NCBI GenBank assembly: GCA_050012375.1
Contig: JBEKHH010000026.1
Location: forward strand, 1-64,000
Length of the DNA stretch: 64,000 nt
DNA from: PALSA-1353 sp050012375
Lineage (GTDB): Bacteria > Planctomycetota > Phycisphaerae > Tepidisphaerales > Tepidisphaeraceae
Direction: 5' to 3'
Of the stretch, positions 25,502 through 35,700 are shown one piece after another; the stretch's first letter is position 1, and each line of letters begins with the position of its first letter. The notes under the pieces were generated by a model that did no database searches, was not told where the DNA came from, and worked only from the letters and a program-made list of their open reading frames with translations. The position numbers were made by a program, and so were the translations under genes.

Positions 25502-28500
25502 TCAGGGTTGGGTGGCGGGCTGGGTGGCCGGCGGGCCTAGCGCGGCGGTGACGGCCGACAGGATTGCGTCGCCGCTTAAATCTTCCGCGACGACCTTGCC
25601 GTCCGGGCCGATGAGCCAGGCGCCCGGCGAGTTGTTCACCGCAAAATCCGAGCGAAGGATGGAAAGGTTCACGCCGTTAGGTTCGATTGCAACCTGTTGC
25701 CAGGTAACGTCGGGTAGCTTAAACGCTCGCAGAACGCCGTAGTTCAACGTGACCGTGAGCATCACCAAGCGTTTGTCCCGGCCGAACGCATTGTAGACCG
25801 CCTTGAGTTGGGAAATGGCGGGCCTGGTCTGGCGGAAGTCCAGCAGAACATATTTGCCGCGAAATTGGGACAGCTTCAGATTTTTGCCATCGGTCGAAAT
25901 CATCGGCAAGTCGCAAACCAAATCGCCGGGGAGGTATTTGCCCACCTTGATGATGGGAATGGGATCCATTTGGAGGGGTTCGTCACTGCGGCCGCCGGGC
26001 ATCTCCGGCACGACGAGACGCGCCGATCCCATACCGATGGCTTCGCCCATGCCGTTTTGGCCACTAGTGGACCGAAGAGTTATCGAAACATCGTATGTGC
26101 CGGCGAGCACGTCCTCGACGCGGAATGATCCGTCGGCGGCGACAGTAAACGAATAGTACCGGCGGCTGGCCATCGCCTTTTGTCGAGTTTCCATTATGGT
26201 TTTGCCCGAGTCGGTCTTCATCCAATCCTGAATCCATTGTTGCTGCTTTTCTCTGGAAGCTTTCTTGATTTCATCCGGCATGGGGACAGGTGGGAAAACA
26301 TAATCCGTATGAGTGGTTATCTGGCAAGACACAAAGCTCCAGTCGGATCGGCTGGCGATTTCCGGGGGAATAATTACTTTGCCAACGACGGGCCGTCCCA
26401 TTCCGCCAACGTTGGCGGTGACGATCTGGCCCGCGGAAACCTCGACAGTTTGGAGAGTGGAGTTGTTCCACGTATTGGAGGTGACGTTAAACCGTCGGGA
26501 GACGGTCCAGCCGCCGGGCGAAACGCGGTCGAAGACAAATCGGCCGTCATCGTCTGTTGTGGCGGAGAATTGATAAGAGACGCGTGGCATCGCCGGATCG
26601 TACTGCACATTTCTCGACTGAAATACATTCAATTCCTGCCCTGCGGCGGCCTTGGAGCCGATCATCATCCGGCCTTGAATCCGGCCCCAGGGCGCCAAAG
26701 TAACGTCCGCTGATTTTGCAACCGCGCTCTGATCGACCTCGGCGGAGCCGGCATCGGAAAAGATAGCGATTGTAAACTCGCCGGCCTGCGGCGAAAAATC
26801 AACGCGGCCATCGGGTCCGCTGGTCTGCTCCGGGAGGAGTGAATACCGCACCTCCCGGCCGTTAAAGATATTGACCTGCTGCCCCGGAATCGCCATCACA
26901 GCCGTCGCGCCGGCGACGGGCTTGCCGTCGGGCGCGCGGATCGTCAAGACGATATCCTTGGCCGGCTTCATCTTGAAATCGAGCGTCACGTCCCCTTCAT
27001 CGGGCTTTATGATTCGCGATTCAGCGGGCATATATCCCGGCATTTCAATCCGCACGGCGATGCCGGGATAGCTGAAATTATCCGTGAAATGGAAATTGCC
27101 ACCCGCCGTCGTACCGGCGTTTGGATTCCAGCCCCGTTGCCAGGTCACTTGCTGATCCGGCTGCCAGAGAATTCCAAAAACGAGTCTAAAATTCTCGATC
27201 GGTTTTCCGGTTTGAGCGTCCGTGACGGTTCCGCGAACCTGGGAGACCGAGCCAAGCTTTATCACGTTTTCCTGATCGGGAACCAGGACCTGGTGGTCCA
27301 CGCCGCGCAGGCCTCGGGCGTTTACATTGACGGTCACGGAATCGACCGGGGCCTCATTCCAATGGAAGTTTCCGCCGCTGTCGGTCCGGAAGTTTCCGTC
27401 AATCGTGTGAAAGCCGCGCCAGTTTTGGAGGTTTACATATGCATCGCGCACCGGTTTGCCGCTGGCATTGACGATTTTGCCGCTGATGCGGTGCGGCTTG
27501 GACAACTGGATGGTCAGGCTCTGATTTTGCTGTCCCATCATGAATTGCCGCATTTCCGGGGCGCATCCCCTGGCCTGGATCGTCAGGATGACTTGCTGGC
27601 CGGGATCGAACTGGTAGCTGAAATGTCCCGAGGCATCGGTGTTCTGCGCGGGAATGGCATTTGAAGAGCCGCGCTGCTGTCCGATGCCCACCGAAGCGCC
27701 TGCTGCGGGAGAACCTTGCGGATCGAGCACGACGCCTTCCACGGTGAGGCCGCGGTGCAGCGTGAAGACAGCCGTCCCGTCGTAGAGCTTGGAAACGGGA
27801 GAAAAGGGTTGGGGCGACCAAAAGTCGCCCGTGACGTGCTTGTAATCCCAAGCGGTCAATCCAATTTCATCGCAGTCCAAAGGCGCGCCGTTGAAAACCC
27901 AACTCCCGTCCTCGCCGCTCCTGATCTGCCCAGTTTGGTTGTATGGGCTGAGGTCGATCTGCTCGTGCGAATTGGAATACTTTTTCGTGAAATCCACGTA
28001 GACGAATGCGCCGGCCACAGGTTGGCCGTTATCGTCGATGATCTTCCCCGAGACTTTTGTGGAATGCTCCATCTCGATCATATAGCTGGCAGGAACCTCT
28101 CCTTCGAGTTCCGGCCGATAGGATGCCCATTGCAGCCGCTCGGGAGCGTAGGCCCTTCCGCTGACGCGGATCGAAAAAGAGCCGGTGACTTGACCGGAAG
28201 GAATCGGCACGCGGGCGCGGCCGTCGGTGCCGGTATTTCCGCTGAATTGAGTCCCCCGCCCGAAGCTTTGCACCCTTATGCCGGAGATCGGCTGCTTGGT
28301 TTCGTGATCGACGACCAGCAGGTCCATCATTCTGCCGGCCGGCTTGTTATTGGCGGCCGGGGCATTGGGCTTGGCGGCGACGGGCGCATGAACTGTATTT
28401 CCGGTATCCGGAACACTTAAATCCGCGCCGGTCGTCCCATTGGGGAACACAATATTGGCCACGAAATAGACGCCCAGCGGCACGAGCACGCCGATCAGAA

Positions 28501-28600
28501 CGACCAGGCCGATGATGATCGCGGGTTTGGCGCCGCCCCACCGCCGCCGCGCAAGATCGGTCGCTGAACACGCCCGCCCGGTCGCGTGATAGGAATTCAT
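25502..28600 (-). CDS. membrane-anchored multidomain protein: carboxypeptidase-regulatory repeats plus thioredoxin-like end
   Basis: 1032 aa. One membrane helix at residues ~27-50 follows a short cytoplasmic N-terminus. The exterior part is a chain of carboxypeptidase-regulatory-like (CNA-B/Ig-type) domains, each with G-x-V-x-D-x-x-G-x-P-V-x-G-A patterns, e.g. KVSGKIIDDNGQPVAGAFVY and RISGKIVNASGKPVRDAYVN. The last ~150 residues look like a TlpA/AhpC-type thioredoxin fold (GKNLKLSQFRGKYVLLDFRQ ... LIGPDGKVVAEDL), but the catalytic cysteines are absent: the active-site loop reads FRQTRPAIS. It is therefore probably structural rather than a redox enzyme. The end is a PATQPATQP repeat. Confidence 0.82.
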   Translation of the reverse strand: MNSYHATGRACSATDLARRRWGGAKPAIIIGLVVLIGVLVPLGVYFVANIVFPNGTTGADLSVPDTGNTVHAPVAAKPNAPAANNKPAGRMMDLLVVDHETKQPISGIRVQSFGRGTQFSGNTGTDGRARVPIPSGQVTGSFSIRVSGRAYAPERLQWASYRPELEGEVPASYMIEMEHSTKVSGKIIDDNGQPVAGAFVYVDFTKKYSNSHEQIDLSPYNQTGQIRSGEDGSWVFNGAPLDCDEIGLTAWDYKHVTGDFWSPQPFSPVSKLYDGTAVFTLHRGLTVEGVVLDPQGSPAAGASVGIGQQRGSSNAIPAQNTDASGHFSYQFDPGQQVILTIQARGCAPEMRQFMMGQQNQSLTIQLSKPHRISGKIVNASGKPVRDAYVNLQNWRGFHTIDGNFRTDSGGNFHWNEAPVDSVTVNVNARGLRGVDHQVLVPDQENVIKLGSVSQVRGTVTDAQTGKPIENFRLVFGILWQPDQQVTWQRGWNPNAGTTAGGNFHFTDNFSYPGIAVRIEMPGYMPAESRIIKPDEGDVTLDFKMKPAKDIVLTIRAPDGKPVAGATAVMAIPGQQVNIFNGREVRYSLLPEQTSGPDGRVDFSPQAGEFTIAIFSDAGSAEVDQSAVAKSADVTLAPWGRIQGRMMIGSKAAAGQELNVFQSRNVQYDPAMPRVSYQFSATTDDDGRFVFDRVSPGGWTVSRRFNVTSNTWNNSTLQTVEVSAGQIVTANVGGMGRPVVGKVIIPPEIASRSDWSFVSCQITTHTDYVFPPVPMPDEIKKASREKQQQWIQDWMKTDSGKTIMETRQKAMASRRYYSFTVAADGSFRVEDVLAGTYDVSITLRSTSGQNGMGEAIGMGSARLVVPEMPGGRSDEPLQMDPIPIIKVGKYLPGDLVCDLPMISTDGKNLKLSQFRGKYVLLDFRQTRPAISQLKAVYNAFGRDKRLVMLTVTLNYGVLRAFKLPDVTWQQVAIEPNGVNLSILRSDFAVNNSPGAWLIGPDGKVVAEDLSGDAILSAVTAALGPPATQPATQP

Positions 28601-28690
28601 GAGCGCTGCCCAGCTTAATGATTCGCTCCGCTGACTATTCCCGCCCTCGCGATTCTAGCATCCGGAGCGGGGAAGTTCACCTCGTCTTCA

Positions 28691-28720
28691 CATTCGGCAT
28701 TTGGCATTCGGCATTCGGCG
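28691..28720. repeat. short tandem CATTCGG-type repeat
   Basis: Three to four imperfect copies of a 7-10 base GGCATTCGGCATT unit directly before the recO start. Its composition resembles the CATTCGGATTTCGG strands of the longer palindromes at 36167 and 45897, so it may be a degraded member. Confidence 0.5.
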
Positions 28721-28737
28721 TTGACTATAATTCCCCA

Positions 28738-29565
28738 ATGCCCCTGGTCTCCGACCCTTGCATTTGCCTTCGCAAGCTTGATTACAGCGAGACCTCGCAG
28801 ATTCTCATGCTCCTGTCGCGCAGTCACGGCATTGTCCGCGTCATGGCCAAGGGGGCCCATCGCCGAACCCAAGCGGGGGCGAGCCGCTTCGACGGCGGAA
28901 TCGATCTGCTCGACGCCGGCCAGGGTGTCTTCTCCGACGACACGTCGCGCGAGCTTGCCCTGCTGACCGACTGGAAGCTGGAGGATGGACATCTGAACCT
29001 GCGCCAGAGCCTGCGGGCGCTTTATTTGGGCCTCTACGCGGCTGAATTGGTATCTCTTTTATTCCAGGAGCATGATTCCCACCCGGAGGTCTTCGATCAA
29101 TTGCAGAAGGTGCTCGAAGATTTGGCCACCGCTCGGCTCGAGCAATCGTTCCTGGCGTTCGAGTTGGATCTTTTGCGCGAGGCCGGGTTCATGCCTGAAT
29201 TGGCCAACTGCGTCAACTGCGGCGGGCCGATCGGCGATCGGAGTGGGACTTATTTTGCTCCTTCGCGCGGCGGCGTTGTTTGCCGGAATTGCCACAGTGG
29301 GTTTCCGGACCGGCTCGGCCTGGATATCCGGCTCCTGCGGCTGCTGCAAATGATCCAGGCCCCGGCCCGTGAAGGCGGGGTTCGCCGTCTGCCCCAATTG
29401 AGCCGGCATCAGACGGATCCGCTAAATCTTTTGCTGGCCGAGCACATGCAGCATGCCTTGGGCCAGCGACTGCGGTCGGCCTATTATGTTCTTTCCGGCC
29501 GCCCGCTTGCCGATGCCCAAGTCCAGCGGCAATTCGCGTGCAATCCGTTGGGTTACGGGGCATAA
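28738..29565 (+). CDS. recO: DNA repair protein RecO
   Basis: 275 aa from the ATG at 28738; an upstream frame to 28618 runs through the repeat and is not used. The N-terminal OB fold begins CICLRKLDYSETSQILMLLS and contains VRVMAKGAHR. The C-terminal zinc finger is present: NCVNCGG and, after a loop, CRNCHSG, the four cysteines found in many RecO proteins. RecO helps load RecA onto SSB-coated DNA with RecR/RecF. The position just upstream of a secreted protease gene does not indicate a dedicated operon. Confidence 0.93.
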   Translation: MPLVSDPCICLRKLDYSETSQILMLLSRSHGIVRVMAKGAHRRTQAGASRFDGGIDLLDAGQGVFSDDTSRELALLTDWKLEDGHLNLRQSLRALYLGLYAAELVSLLFQEHDSHPEVFDQLQKVLEDLATARLEQSFLAFELDLLREAGFMPELANCVNCGGPIGDRSGTYFAPSRGGVVCRNCHSGFPDRLGLDIRLLRLLQMIQAPAREGGVRRLPQLSRHQTDPLNLLLAEHMQHALGQRLRSAYYVLSGRPLADAQVQRQFACNPLGYGA

Positions 29566-29611
29566 TGCGTATGAGCTTATACGGCTATCCGTTTTTGGCT
29601 GGGGACGATTT

Positions 29612-31219
29612 ATGCGATTAAAAGCGATCGCCGTTTTATTGATCGCCTCCGCATTTCTAGCAGCCTCGGCCGCTTTCGGGGCCAAGGTCACTCTCAAGGA
29701 CGGAACGGTGCTCGAGGGAACGGTCATCAAGACCTCCGACGGGTACTGGGTGAAATCTTCCGATGGAAGCACCAAGACGGTCGCGGCGGAGGACGTGCAA
29801 AGCGTCGAGAGCGATTCCGACACCGCCGCGGGCTCCGGTGCGCCCGATGCCGCGGCAGATGGCGCTTCACAGGCGTTTCGCGCCGCTCGCGACGGGGCGA
29901 CCGAAGCGGAAACTTCGTTGGCGGCCGTCTCCATCTGGCAGCAGTTTGTCGACAAATATCCCGACAGCCCCGACATCGCCACGGCCAGGCAGGAACTCGA
30001 CCGCTGGAAGAAACTCGCCGCCGACGGCGCCGAAAAGATCAACGGCCGATGGGTGGGCGGCGAGGAGCGCAAACGAATCCTCTCCCAGGCCGAGGACCTG
30101 ACCCGTCAGGCCGTCGATATGCTCGAAAAAGACCAAACCCTCCAGGCCATTGATACGCTGAAGCAGAGCGTCAGGATTTATCCCAATTCGTTCATGACGA
30201 ATTATGCGCTGGGCTATGTAACGATGCAGGAGAAGGACTACGAGGGAGCGGCGCAATATTTTTCCATGGCGATACGCCTGCGGCCCCAGTCGGCCGCGGC
30301 GGTGAACAACCTGGCGGTGGCCAATTTCTTCCGCCGGCGATTCGAGATCGCCCTCGACGAATTTGCCAGCGCGGTCAAGATCGAGGACAGCAAGGACGTC
30401 GTTCAAAATCTGGTGACGGCCCTGGCGCTTGCCCCCTCCGACTTCCGCACCCTCCCGCGGATGAAACCAACGCTGGAAGCGGCCAGCCTGCTGCAATTGA
30501 AATACGACATCGCGGGCCCGACGGCCGACTATCACTTCTTATTGCTCCCGCCCCCCGTTTATCACAAGCGCGCCGCCCCCAATCCCGGCGAGCACGCCGG
30601 ATCGCTTGCCTGGAGCGGCACCGGCTTCTTCATCGCCGACGACGGACTGATCCTCACCAATCGTCACGTGGCCAAGGACAGCAAGAACCTCCTGGTCGTG
30701 CTGCCCAATGGCGATTCGGTGTCTGCCGAGGTCGTGGCGATCGACGAAGCATACGATCTGGCCTTGATCCGCGCGAAGGTGAAACAGAAGGTTCCGTTCA
30801 TGCACCTCTCGCCGACCGATTCGCCCAGCGAGGGGGCCGATTGCATGGTCATGGGATTTCCGATGATCGACCAGCTCGGCGCGGATCTGAAAATCACCCG
30901 CGGCATCGTCTCCTCCAGCTCGCAGGATCAAGGCAATGGCGCCGATGTCCTCACCGACGCGAAGGTAAACCCGGGCAATAGCGGCGGACCCATCGTCGAT
31001 AAATTCGGCAACGTCATGGCCATCGTCTGTATGAAGAGCCGTACGACCGGCGAATATGACAGCTACGGCATCGGGATCAGCGCGGGCCATATCCGCGAAT
31101 TTCTGCACCGCAACAACGTCGCCGTTCAGTCCGGCGGCGAAGGTGGCGCGGTGCTATCAACCGAAGAAACCGTCACCAAGGTGAAGCCCGCGACGGTGTG
31201 CATAATGGCGACCAACTGA
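29612..31219 (+). CDS. secreted TPR and trypsin-like serine protease protein
   Basis: 535 aa from the ATG at 29612, which gives a signal peptide (RLKAIAVLLIASAFLAASAA). Next is a short SH3/LSm-like segment (VTLKDGTVLEGTVIKTSDGY), then TPR-like helices (residues ~90-290, e.g. NYALGYVTMQEKDYEGAAQY). The C-terminal ~230 residues are an HtrA/trypsin-type domain with the triad His in TNRHVAKD, Asp in EAYDLALI and Ser in NPGNSGGP. There is no PDZ domain. It probably acts in the periplasm in protein quality control or signalling. A start at 29453 would overlap recO by over 100 bases. Confidence 0.9.
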   Translation: MRLKAIAVLLIASAFLAASAAFGAKVTLKDGTVLEGTVIKTSDGYWVKSSDGSTKTVAAEDVQSVESDSDTAAGSGAPDAAADGASQAFRAARDGATEAETSLAAVSIWQQFVDKYPDSPDIATARQELDRWKKLAADGAEKINGRWVGGEERKRILSQAEDLTRQAVDMLEKDQTLQAIDTLKQSVRIYPNSFMTNYALGYVTMQEKDYEGAAQYFSMAIRLRPQSAAAVNNLAVANFFRRRFEIALDEFASAVKIEDSKDVVQNLVTALALAPSDFRTLPRMKPTLEAASLLQLKYDIAGPTADYHFLLLPPPVYHKRAAPNPGEHAGSLAWSGTGFFIADDGLILTNRHVAKDSKNLLVVLPNGDSVSAEVVAIDEAYDLALIRAKVKQKVPFMHLSPTDSPSEGADCMVMGFPMIDQLGADLKITRGIVSSSSQDQGNGADVLTDAKVNPGNSGGPIVDKFGNVMAIVCMKSRTTGEYDSYGIGISAGHIREFLHRNNVAVQSGGEGGAVLSTEETVTKVKPATVCIMATN

Positions 31220-31254
31220 ACAAAGGCCCACGGTTGAAGCATATTCACATCCAC

Positions 31255-31281
31255 GTTTAGCCGCGACCCGAAGGGAAGCGC
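31255..31281 (+). repeat. left arm of 27-bp inverted repeat flanking the sigma-like gene
   Basis: Begins GTTTAGCCGCGACCCGAAGG. Its reverse complement recurs at 32118-32144 with one mismatch in 27. The two arms enclose the sigma-like gene at 31411-32103. A further TTCTTCGCGGTTGTTCTCGC stretch follows at 31287, resembling the arms at 40141 and 52663. Confidence 0.85.
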
Positions 31282-31410
31282 GGCATTTCTTCGCGGTTGT
31301 TCTCGCGCCTTCGCGGTGGTTCATATTGCACGGGCGAAGGAATCCCGGCCTTTCATTTCCCGCAATCCGCGCGCACACTGTCATGCACGAGCGTCGCTAC
31401 TCCCAATTCG

Positions 31411-32103
31411 ATGCAAGACGTCCTGTCGCGGGCGCGCAAGCTCCAACGGCCCGCGGTGGAAGTGCTTTTGCGCGCCTATTATCCCCGAGTTTATCGCATC
31501 GCTTACGCGCTTTGCGGCGATGATGACGCTGCCAAGTCGGCCGTCAAAATCGTCATGAATCAGAGCCTGCGCGCCTTGTCAAACTGGCGCAACGAAGTGC
31601 AGGCCGGCAACTGGTTTCTTCATCACACGATCCTCAAGACCCGGGACCTCGCCCCGCTTCCGCACGACGTGCGTCAGGACCCGCTGCTGCGCTCGCTGAT
31701 CCGCCCATCTCCGGAGTACCTGGCATTCCTCCGCGCGTTTCGCCACCTTCCGCCGCAGCAGCGCGAGGCATTCGTGTTGTTCCGCGGCGAACGGTTGGAG
31801 ACGCGCCAAGTCGCCGTGGCGATGGACTGCTCGACCGCCGCGGCAGCCAATCACCTCGCCGCCGCTAATAAAGCCCTCGCAACCATCGCCGTCGACACCT
31901 TCGAAACACGCGCCGGCGCCCTTATGCAGGTTTACGCCTCCCTCACCCCTCCCGACGACTTGATCGTCGGCGACATCGGCGTCATCGCACGCCGCCTCGG
32001 CTGGCGAAAATTCCTGCGAACCATGGAGCGAATTCTTGCCCTGGCCATCCTCGCGGTGATCGCATGGATCATTTGGCGGATTTCGAGGATGATCGTGATC
32101 TAA
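31411..32103 (+). CDS. sigma-70-like (ECF-type) protein with C-terminal membrane helix
   Basis: 230 aa from the ATG at 31411. The N-terminal part resembles sigma region 2 (AVEVLLRAYYPRVYRIAYAL), though the later positions are diverged. Residues ~105-155 match region 4: LPPQQREAFVLFRGERLETR, then QVAVAMDCSTAAAANHL as the recognition helix-turn-helix. The final ~25 residues form a strong membrane helix (ILALAILAVIAWIIWRIS), which ordinary sigma factors lack. Either this is a membrane-tethered regulator or a sigma-like relative that no longer acts in initiation. No anti-sigma gene is adjacent. It is enclosed by a 27-bp inverted repeat. Confidence 0.75.
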   Translation: MQDVLSRARKLQRPAVEVLLRAYYPRVYRIAYALCGDDDAAKSAVKIVMNQSLRALSNWRNEVQAGNWFLHHTILKTRDLAPLPHDVRQDPLLRSLIRPSPEYLAFLRAFRHLPPQQREAFVLFRGERLETRQVAVAMDCSTAAAANHLAAANKALATIAVDTFETRAGALMQVYASLTPPDDLIVGDIGVIARRLGWRKFLRTMERILALAILAVIAWIIWRISRMIVI

Positions 32104-32117
32104 CTACGTTGCCGAGA

Positions 32118-32144
32118 GCGCTCCCCTTCGGGTCGCGGCTAAAC
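32118..32144 (-). repeat. right arm of 27-bp inverted repeat
   Basis: Matches the reverse complement of 31255-31281 at 26 of 27 positions. It ends 2 bases before the TTG that opens the DUF456 frame, so it occupies the place of that gene's ribosome-binding site. Confidence 0.85.
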
Positions 32145-32146
32145 TT

Positions 32147-32650
32147 TTGATCTGGCTCTATTACATTCTCCTGCTCATTACCGCCGTGGCCGGATTGGTC
32201 CTGGTCCTCTGCACATTGCCCGGACTGTGGCTGATGACCGCTTCGGCGGCGATCTACGCCCTGGTAACGCACGGCCTGCGCCTGGGATTCAAGACGCTGC
32301 TTGCCCTGCTGATCTTCAGCCTTCTCGCCGAAGCACTTGAAATGCTGGCCGGAACCGCCGCCGCCAAACAAGCCGGCGGCGGACGCCATGGCCTGATCGG
32401 CGGAATCGTCGGAGGAATTCTCGGCGGAATCATCGGCAGCTTCTTTCTCCCCATCGTTTTGAGCATTGTCGGCGTCTGCGTCGGCAGCTTCGTCGGCGCC
32501 GCCGGGTTCGAAATGTTCGGCAGCCAGCGCGCCGTCCATTCCGTTCGCGTCGGCTGGGGCGCCGCCAAGGGTCGATTTCAAGGAATGATCCTCAAGCTTG
32601 CCATCGGCATCGTGATGTCGCTGCTGATCCTGATCGCCGCGTTTCCCTGA
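32147..32650 (+). CDS. DUF456 family membrane protein
   Basis: 167 aa from a TTG. Four to five membrane segments: YYILLLITAVAGLVLVLCTL, then MTASAAIYALVTHG, a glycine-rich GGIVGGILGGIIGSFFLPIV block and a C-terminal KLAIGIVMSLLILIAAF. The P-G-L-W sequence after the first helix and the G-x-x-x-G-rich middle are typical of DUF456. Function is unknown. The start is not secure because a repeat arm lies immediately upstream; no other ATG/GTG gives a better N-terminus. Confidence 0.82.
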   Translation: MIWLYYILLLITAVAGLVLVLCTLPGLWLMTASAAIYALVTHGLRLGFKTLLALLIFSLLAEALEMLAGTAAAKQAGGGRHGLIGGIVGGILGGIIGSFFLPIVLSIVGVCVGSFVGAAGFEMFGSQRAVHSVRVGWGAAKGRFQGMILKLAIGIVMSLLILIAAFP

Positions 32651-32700
32651 GCGATAAATATTCGACTTCCCCACCATGTTAGGCTATTGTTTGCCCTCGT

Positions 32701-35700
32701 ATGGCCGTGCGATTCATTCTCGGTCGGGCCGGAACCGGCAAGACCCAGTGGTGTTTCGATCGGATTCTTCAGGCGATTCGAAATCAGCCGCTGGGTCCGG
32801 CGCTCTATTGGATCGTTCCGCGACAAGCCACCTTCCTGGCCCAGCGCCAGCTTGCCTGCGCCGGCGGCCTCGGCGGATATTTCCGCGCCCGAATCCTCGA
32901 TCTTCCCGACCTCGCCACTGAAATCCTCGCCGAATGCGGCCCAATCGCCCTGCCTGAAATCACCGATCGCGGCCGACGAATGATCCTCGGCCATCTCCTC
33001 CGCGAGCTTCAGGACAAGCTTCAGTTCTTTTCCTCCGTCGCGCATCAGCCCGGCCTGGCCGCCGAACTCGACGAAACATTTTCGGAAATGGAGCGCAGCG
33101 GCCAGGAAGCCGCGGGCATCGAGCGGCAATTGAGTCAAACTCCGGTGAGTCTCAATCCCTCGCTTCGGGCCAAGATTCATGATCTGTCGCTCATCTATTC
33201 GCGCTACACGCAGTTTCTCGGCCAGGATCGTCTCGATCCCAATCGCCGGCTGACCGACGCGCTGGCGGCCATCGACCGCTGCCGCTCGCTGCGCGATTGC
33301 GAGGTATTCGTCGATTCGTTTTACGATTTCACCGGCTCCGAGCGACGCGCGATCGCCTCGCTGGCCAAAGTGTGCCGATCGCTTTCGGTGACTTTGACGA
33401 TTGATCCGCAAGACCCGTGTGTCGCCAATCCCCATCGCATTCCAGCCGACACCAGCCTGTTTCACCGCAGCGAACAGGCGTATCGGCGGCTGTGGTTTAC
33501 GCTTCAAGAAAACGGCGTCGCCCTTGAGCCGCCGGTCTTGCTCAAGGAACCGCGACGGTTCCAGAATCCGCAACTGATTCGGCTCGAACGCGCATTTCTC
33601 TTCTCGCCCGGTAGTCCGCCGGAGGAAACCGGTGAGGGCAAGCCACCGGCGATTCAGCTCATCGAAGCCCCCGACCGCCGGGCCGAGGTGGACGCCGCCG
33701 CCCGATGGATTCGCCGCCTGACCAGCGCCGAGTTGCGCTATCGCGACATCGCCGTCCTGATGCGGGCCCAGGAGGATTATCATCAACTGATCGAAGCTTC
33801 TTTCCGCGAGCACAATATCCCCTTCTTCGTCGATCGCCGCCGAACCGCTTCGCATCACCCTCTGCTGCGGCTGATCCGCGCCGCCCTGGCCGTCGCGATC
33901 ACAAAGTGGGCCCACGAACCGATGATGGCGATCCTCAAAACCGGGCTGATCGGCTTATCGGATGCCGAGGCTGACGCGCTGGAGAACTACGTCCTTCTCC
34001 ATGGCATTCACCACGGCACATGGGCTCGCCCCTGGACCGGGCGCCGCCGCCGCCGCACCGAGGAATCCGGCGAAGCGCTCACGCCTGCGCCAAATGCCGA
34101 CAGCATCGACGCCCTGCGCCGCCGATTCGTCGAGCGGATCGCTCCGTTCGTTCTCTCCGTCAGCGCCTCGCCGCGGATGCCGGTCCGCGCCCTGGCTTCG
34201 GCCGTCTTCCGGCTGCTGGAGGATTTCCAATGCCGGCAGCAGATCGTTCAGTGGATGGAGCGCGCCGCCGAGTTGCACAGCCTCGAAGAACGCGGCGAAC
34301 ACGAGCGCGTCTGGGACGAGTTGGTCAAACTATTCGATGAGTTGGTCGATCTCTTCGGCGACGAGCCGATTGCACTGAAGGATTTCTCCACCATTCTTGA
34401 TTCGGCGCTGGAAGGCTTTGACCTGGCGCTGACGCCGCCGACGGTGGATCAGGTCCTCGTCGGCACGGTGGATCGCACGCGCACGCTGGCGGTCAGAGCA
34501 TGCGTTGTCCTGGGCCTGAGCGAAGGGCAGTTTCCACTGGCCGGCCGGGAAGATTCCGTCTTCACCGATTCCGATCGGCGGACCCTGGGCAAGAGCAACA
34601 TCGATCTCGACCCCGACACCGCGCGGCGGTTGCTGGATGAAAAATTCCTCGGGTATCTCGCCATGACGCGCGCCAGCGATCGCCTGCTGGTGACGCGCAG
34701 CGCCAGCGATGACAACGGCTCGCCGACGGCCGCCTCGCCGCTGTGGCAGCGCATCGTCGAGCGCATCCCCAATGTCGCCATCAACCCGGTGCCGCGCCAG
34801 GAGGATTTACCGCGCCAGCTCATCGCCACGCCGCGGCAACTCGTTTGCGGATTGATGCGCTGGGTCCGCTCGGGCGCGGACGACCCGAGTTGGGAACCGA
34901 TCTATCAATGGCTCGCGGCTCACGCGCCCAATGATGACGCGATCGACGCCATCCGCTCTCGCGCCTGGAAAGCACTCAGCTACCGCAACGATGCGATGCT
35001 CGATCCCGAGCGGGCCGCGGCTCTGTTTCACTCGCCGTTGAATGTGACCGCGCGGCAACTCGAATCTTTCCGCATGTGTCCCTATCAGCACTTCGCCCGG
35101 CACGGACTGCAACTGACCCAGCGCGAGCGGCGGCAAGTCACCGGGGGCGATCTCTCGCATATCTACCACGAAGTTCTGGAGCGACTCGTCAGCGGCCTGA
35201 TCGAATCCAGTCAGGCCTGGCAGAATCTCGACGAGAACGACGCCAAGCGCCGGATATCGCAATTGACGGAAAAATTGGGCCGGCAACTTCGCGAGGAGTT
35301 GATGCTGAGCACCGCTCGCAACCGTTATCTGCTCGGTCATATCGAAAAGACGCTTGGCCTCGTCGCCCTCGCGCAGAAGGCCGCGGCACAGCGCGGAGAA
35401 TTCCGCCCCGCATTCGCCGGCATCCGCTTCGGGCCCACCACCGGCGATCCCGCAACCGATCCGCGCCTCCCCCCGCTGGCCGTCCGCACTCCCGCCGGAA
35501 ATGACGTCCAACTCCGCGGCAAGATCGATCGCATCGATTTGCTTCCCGACGGATCGGCCTGCGCCATCGACTACCGGTTGATGGCCGATCGCCTCGACCC
35601 AGCCAGCGCGTTTCACGGCCTGAGCCTGCAATTGCTGATCTGCCTTCTCGTGCTCGAAAAAAACGGCCACCATCTCTCCCCAGCGGGAAAACTCACGCCA

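Noticed and set aside
28691..28720. regulatory tandem repeat for recO
   Set aside because: No evidence of function; it resembles degraded intergenic repeat sequence.
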